Below are positions 5,780 through 6,616 of a stretch of 6,616 nt of DNA, one piece after another (position 1 is the stretch's first letter; each line of letters starts with the position of its first letter). A model generated the notes under the pieces. The model was not told the origin of the DNA and made no database searches. It saw only the letters and a list, made by a program, of their open reading frames with translations. A program made the position numbers and the translations under genes. This DNA comes from Promethearchaeota archaeon (lineage in GTDB: Archaea > Asgardarchaeota > Lokiarchaeia > Sigyniarchaeales > SOKP01): positions 1 through 6,616 of the forward strand of contig JAUWHC010000155.1 of assembly GCA_030606095.1 (NCBI GenBank), in the 5' to 3' direction.

Positions 5780-6616
5780 TTAATCAGTTTCACCGTACTT
5801 CTCTTTCCAGATAGGATCGTTAATTTGGAGCGCTCTTCGCTGTACTTTTCCAATTACATTTTTTGGCAAGTCTCCAATTATGGCAATGTGTTGAGGGACC
5901 TTATAGTGAGCCATGTTTTCGTTAGCCCACTCTTTAATTGATCTAGGCGATAAATCAGAATCGTCCCTAATGGAAACCCAAGCTTTTATTACCTCACCGT
6001 ATTCATTGTGAGGTAGACCTGAGACAGCAACTTCTAGTATGTCGGTGTGTTTCATTAAAAGTTCTTCGACTTCTTTTGGAAAAACTGAAAACCCTTTGTA
6101 CTTGATGAGTTGCTTTTTACGGTCCCTAATCTCAATGGTACCATCTTCGTTCATAAATCCAATATCGCCAGTTAAAAGCCAAACTTTTCCGTTATATTCA
6201 ACTAGCGCATCAGCAGTTTCCTCAGGTTGATTTAAATATCCTTTCATTAGTTGAGGTCCGTAAATACATATTTCTCCGGTATTTTCTATTCCAAAATTCG
6301 CATCTTCTGGATTTCCTAAACAGATTGGACCTTTTGAAAAATCTTCTGAGTGAAAAATGCCCCATTCTGTTCCTGGAAAAGGTATTCCTATGACTCCTAC
6401 GGGACTATCCCCAAATAAGTTGCCTGCACTTACCGCGGGACTGGCTTCAGATAATCCATAAGCTTCGACAATTCGACCTCCTGTATTTTCTATAAACGAG
6501 TCTCTAACTTGTTTATGCAATGGACCAGCGCTAGATACGCACAACCTTAATTTTCCCATTACTCCTGGATATCTCCTCTTCAAATGTTTTAATTCAGCTA
6601 ATTTTATAAATAAAAT
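5780..6616 (-). CDS. AMP-forming acyl-CoA synthetase, second copy, 5'-truncated by window edge
   Basis: The C-terminal 278 residues of a second acyl-CoA synthetase, paralogous to the gene at 3745 (about 60% identical by eye over the shared part). The frame is open to base 6616. The TTG at 6583 is internal, because the residues before it (ILFIKLAELKH) align with ILFKRIADFPH of the other copy. Visible motifs are YGLSEASP, the LLTGDIGFMN loop with its TGD, hinge DRKKQLIK, and PKNVIGKVQRR containing the catalytic lysine of the C-terminal lid. The ATP phosphate loop lies off the window. Both copies end in LQINDPIWKEK plus a few residues. Differences cluster in the C-terminal subdomain: the paralogue's GLPDPEGKVGEI is shortened to GLPHNEYGEV, and the segment before the final helix is shorter. 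Acid specificity may have diverged through the unseen N-terminal pocket, which is inference. Confidence 0.93.
   Translation of the reverse strand: MLFIKLAELKHLKRRYPGVMGKLRLCVSSAGPLHKQVRDSFIENTGGRIVEAYGLSEASPAVSAGNLFGDSPVGVIGIPFPGTEWGIFHSEDFSKGPICLGNPEDANFGIENTGEICIYGPQLMKGYLNQPEETADALVEYNGKVWLLTGDIGFMNEDGTIEIRDRKKQLIKYKGFSVFPKEVEELLMKHTDILEVAVSGLPHNEYGEVIKAWVSIRDDSDLSPRSIKEWANENMAHYKVPQHIAIIGDLPKNVIGKVQRRALQINDPIWKEKYGETD

Overview
The window is strongly AT-rich and gene-dense. It carries two marks of an Asgard archaeon, most likely of the Lokiarchaeia type: a eukaryote-like Ras/Rab-family small GTPase and tandem AMP-forming acyl-CoA synthetases. Archaeal-type signals support this: poly-T tracts after stop codons, a BRE/TATA-like promoter box and Shine-Dalgarno motifs before some starts. 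The lineage is inferred from gene content. No rRNA or other marker gene is present to confirm it.

Layout, left to right. (1) The 3' part of a DNA-3-methyladenine glycosylase I gene (tag, + strand) enters from the left edge, missing roughly its first 19 codons. (2) Converging on it, with the stop codons interlocked in a shared TTAA, is a cytoplasmic TIM-barrel protein resembling the GHL6/GH42-like hypothetical glycoside hydrolases (- strand). (3) A 242-bp AT-rich divergent promoter region follows. (4) Next is a 176-residue small GTPase (+ strand) with an intact P-loop but altered G3 and G4 motifs and no lipidation tail. (5) A short convergent gap holds an imperfect inverted repeat that could terminate transcription from both sides. 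(6) A 287-residue protein of unknown function with an N-terminal winged-helix domain is on the - strand and has a non-ATG start. (7) After an AT-rich gap with a T10 terminator come two tandem - strand acyl-CoA synthetase paralogues. The first is complete but has no standard start codon for its conserved N-terminus. The second runs off the right edge.

How they relate. The two ligases probably activate fatty or other carboxylic acids to acyl-CoA and arose by duplication. The remaining genes do not form an obvious pathway: most are monocistronic, in alternating orientation, and separated by promoter or terminator regions. The GTPase and the winged-helix protein are convergent neighbours, so co-regulation cannot be inferred from position. 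No tRNA, rRNA, CRISPR array, insertion sequence or integrase was seen, and no gene-free stretch exceeds 300 bases. I do not see a convincing new multi-gene system. The most unusual points are the degenerate GTPase motifs, the missing start codon of the acyl-CoA synthetase, and the orphan winged-helix protein.
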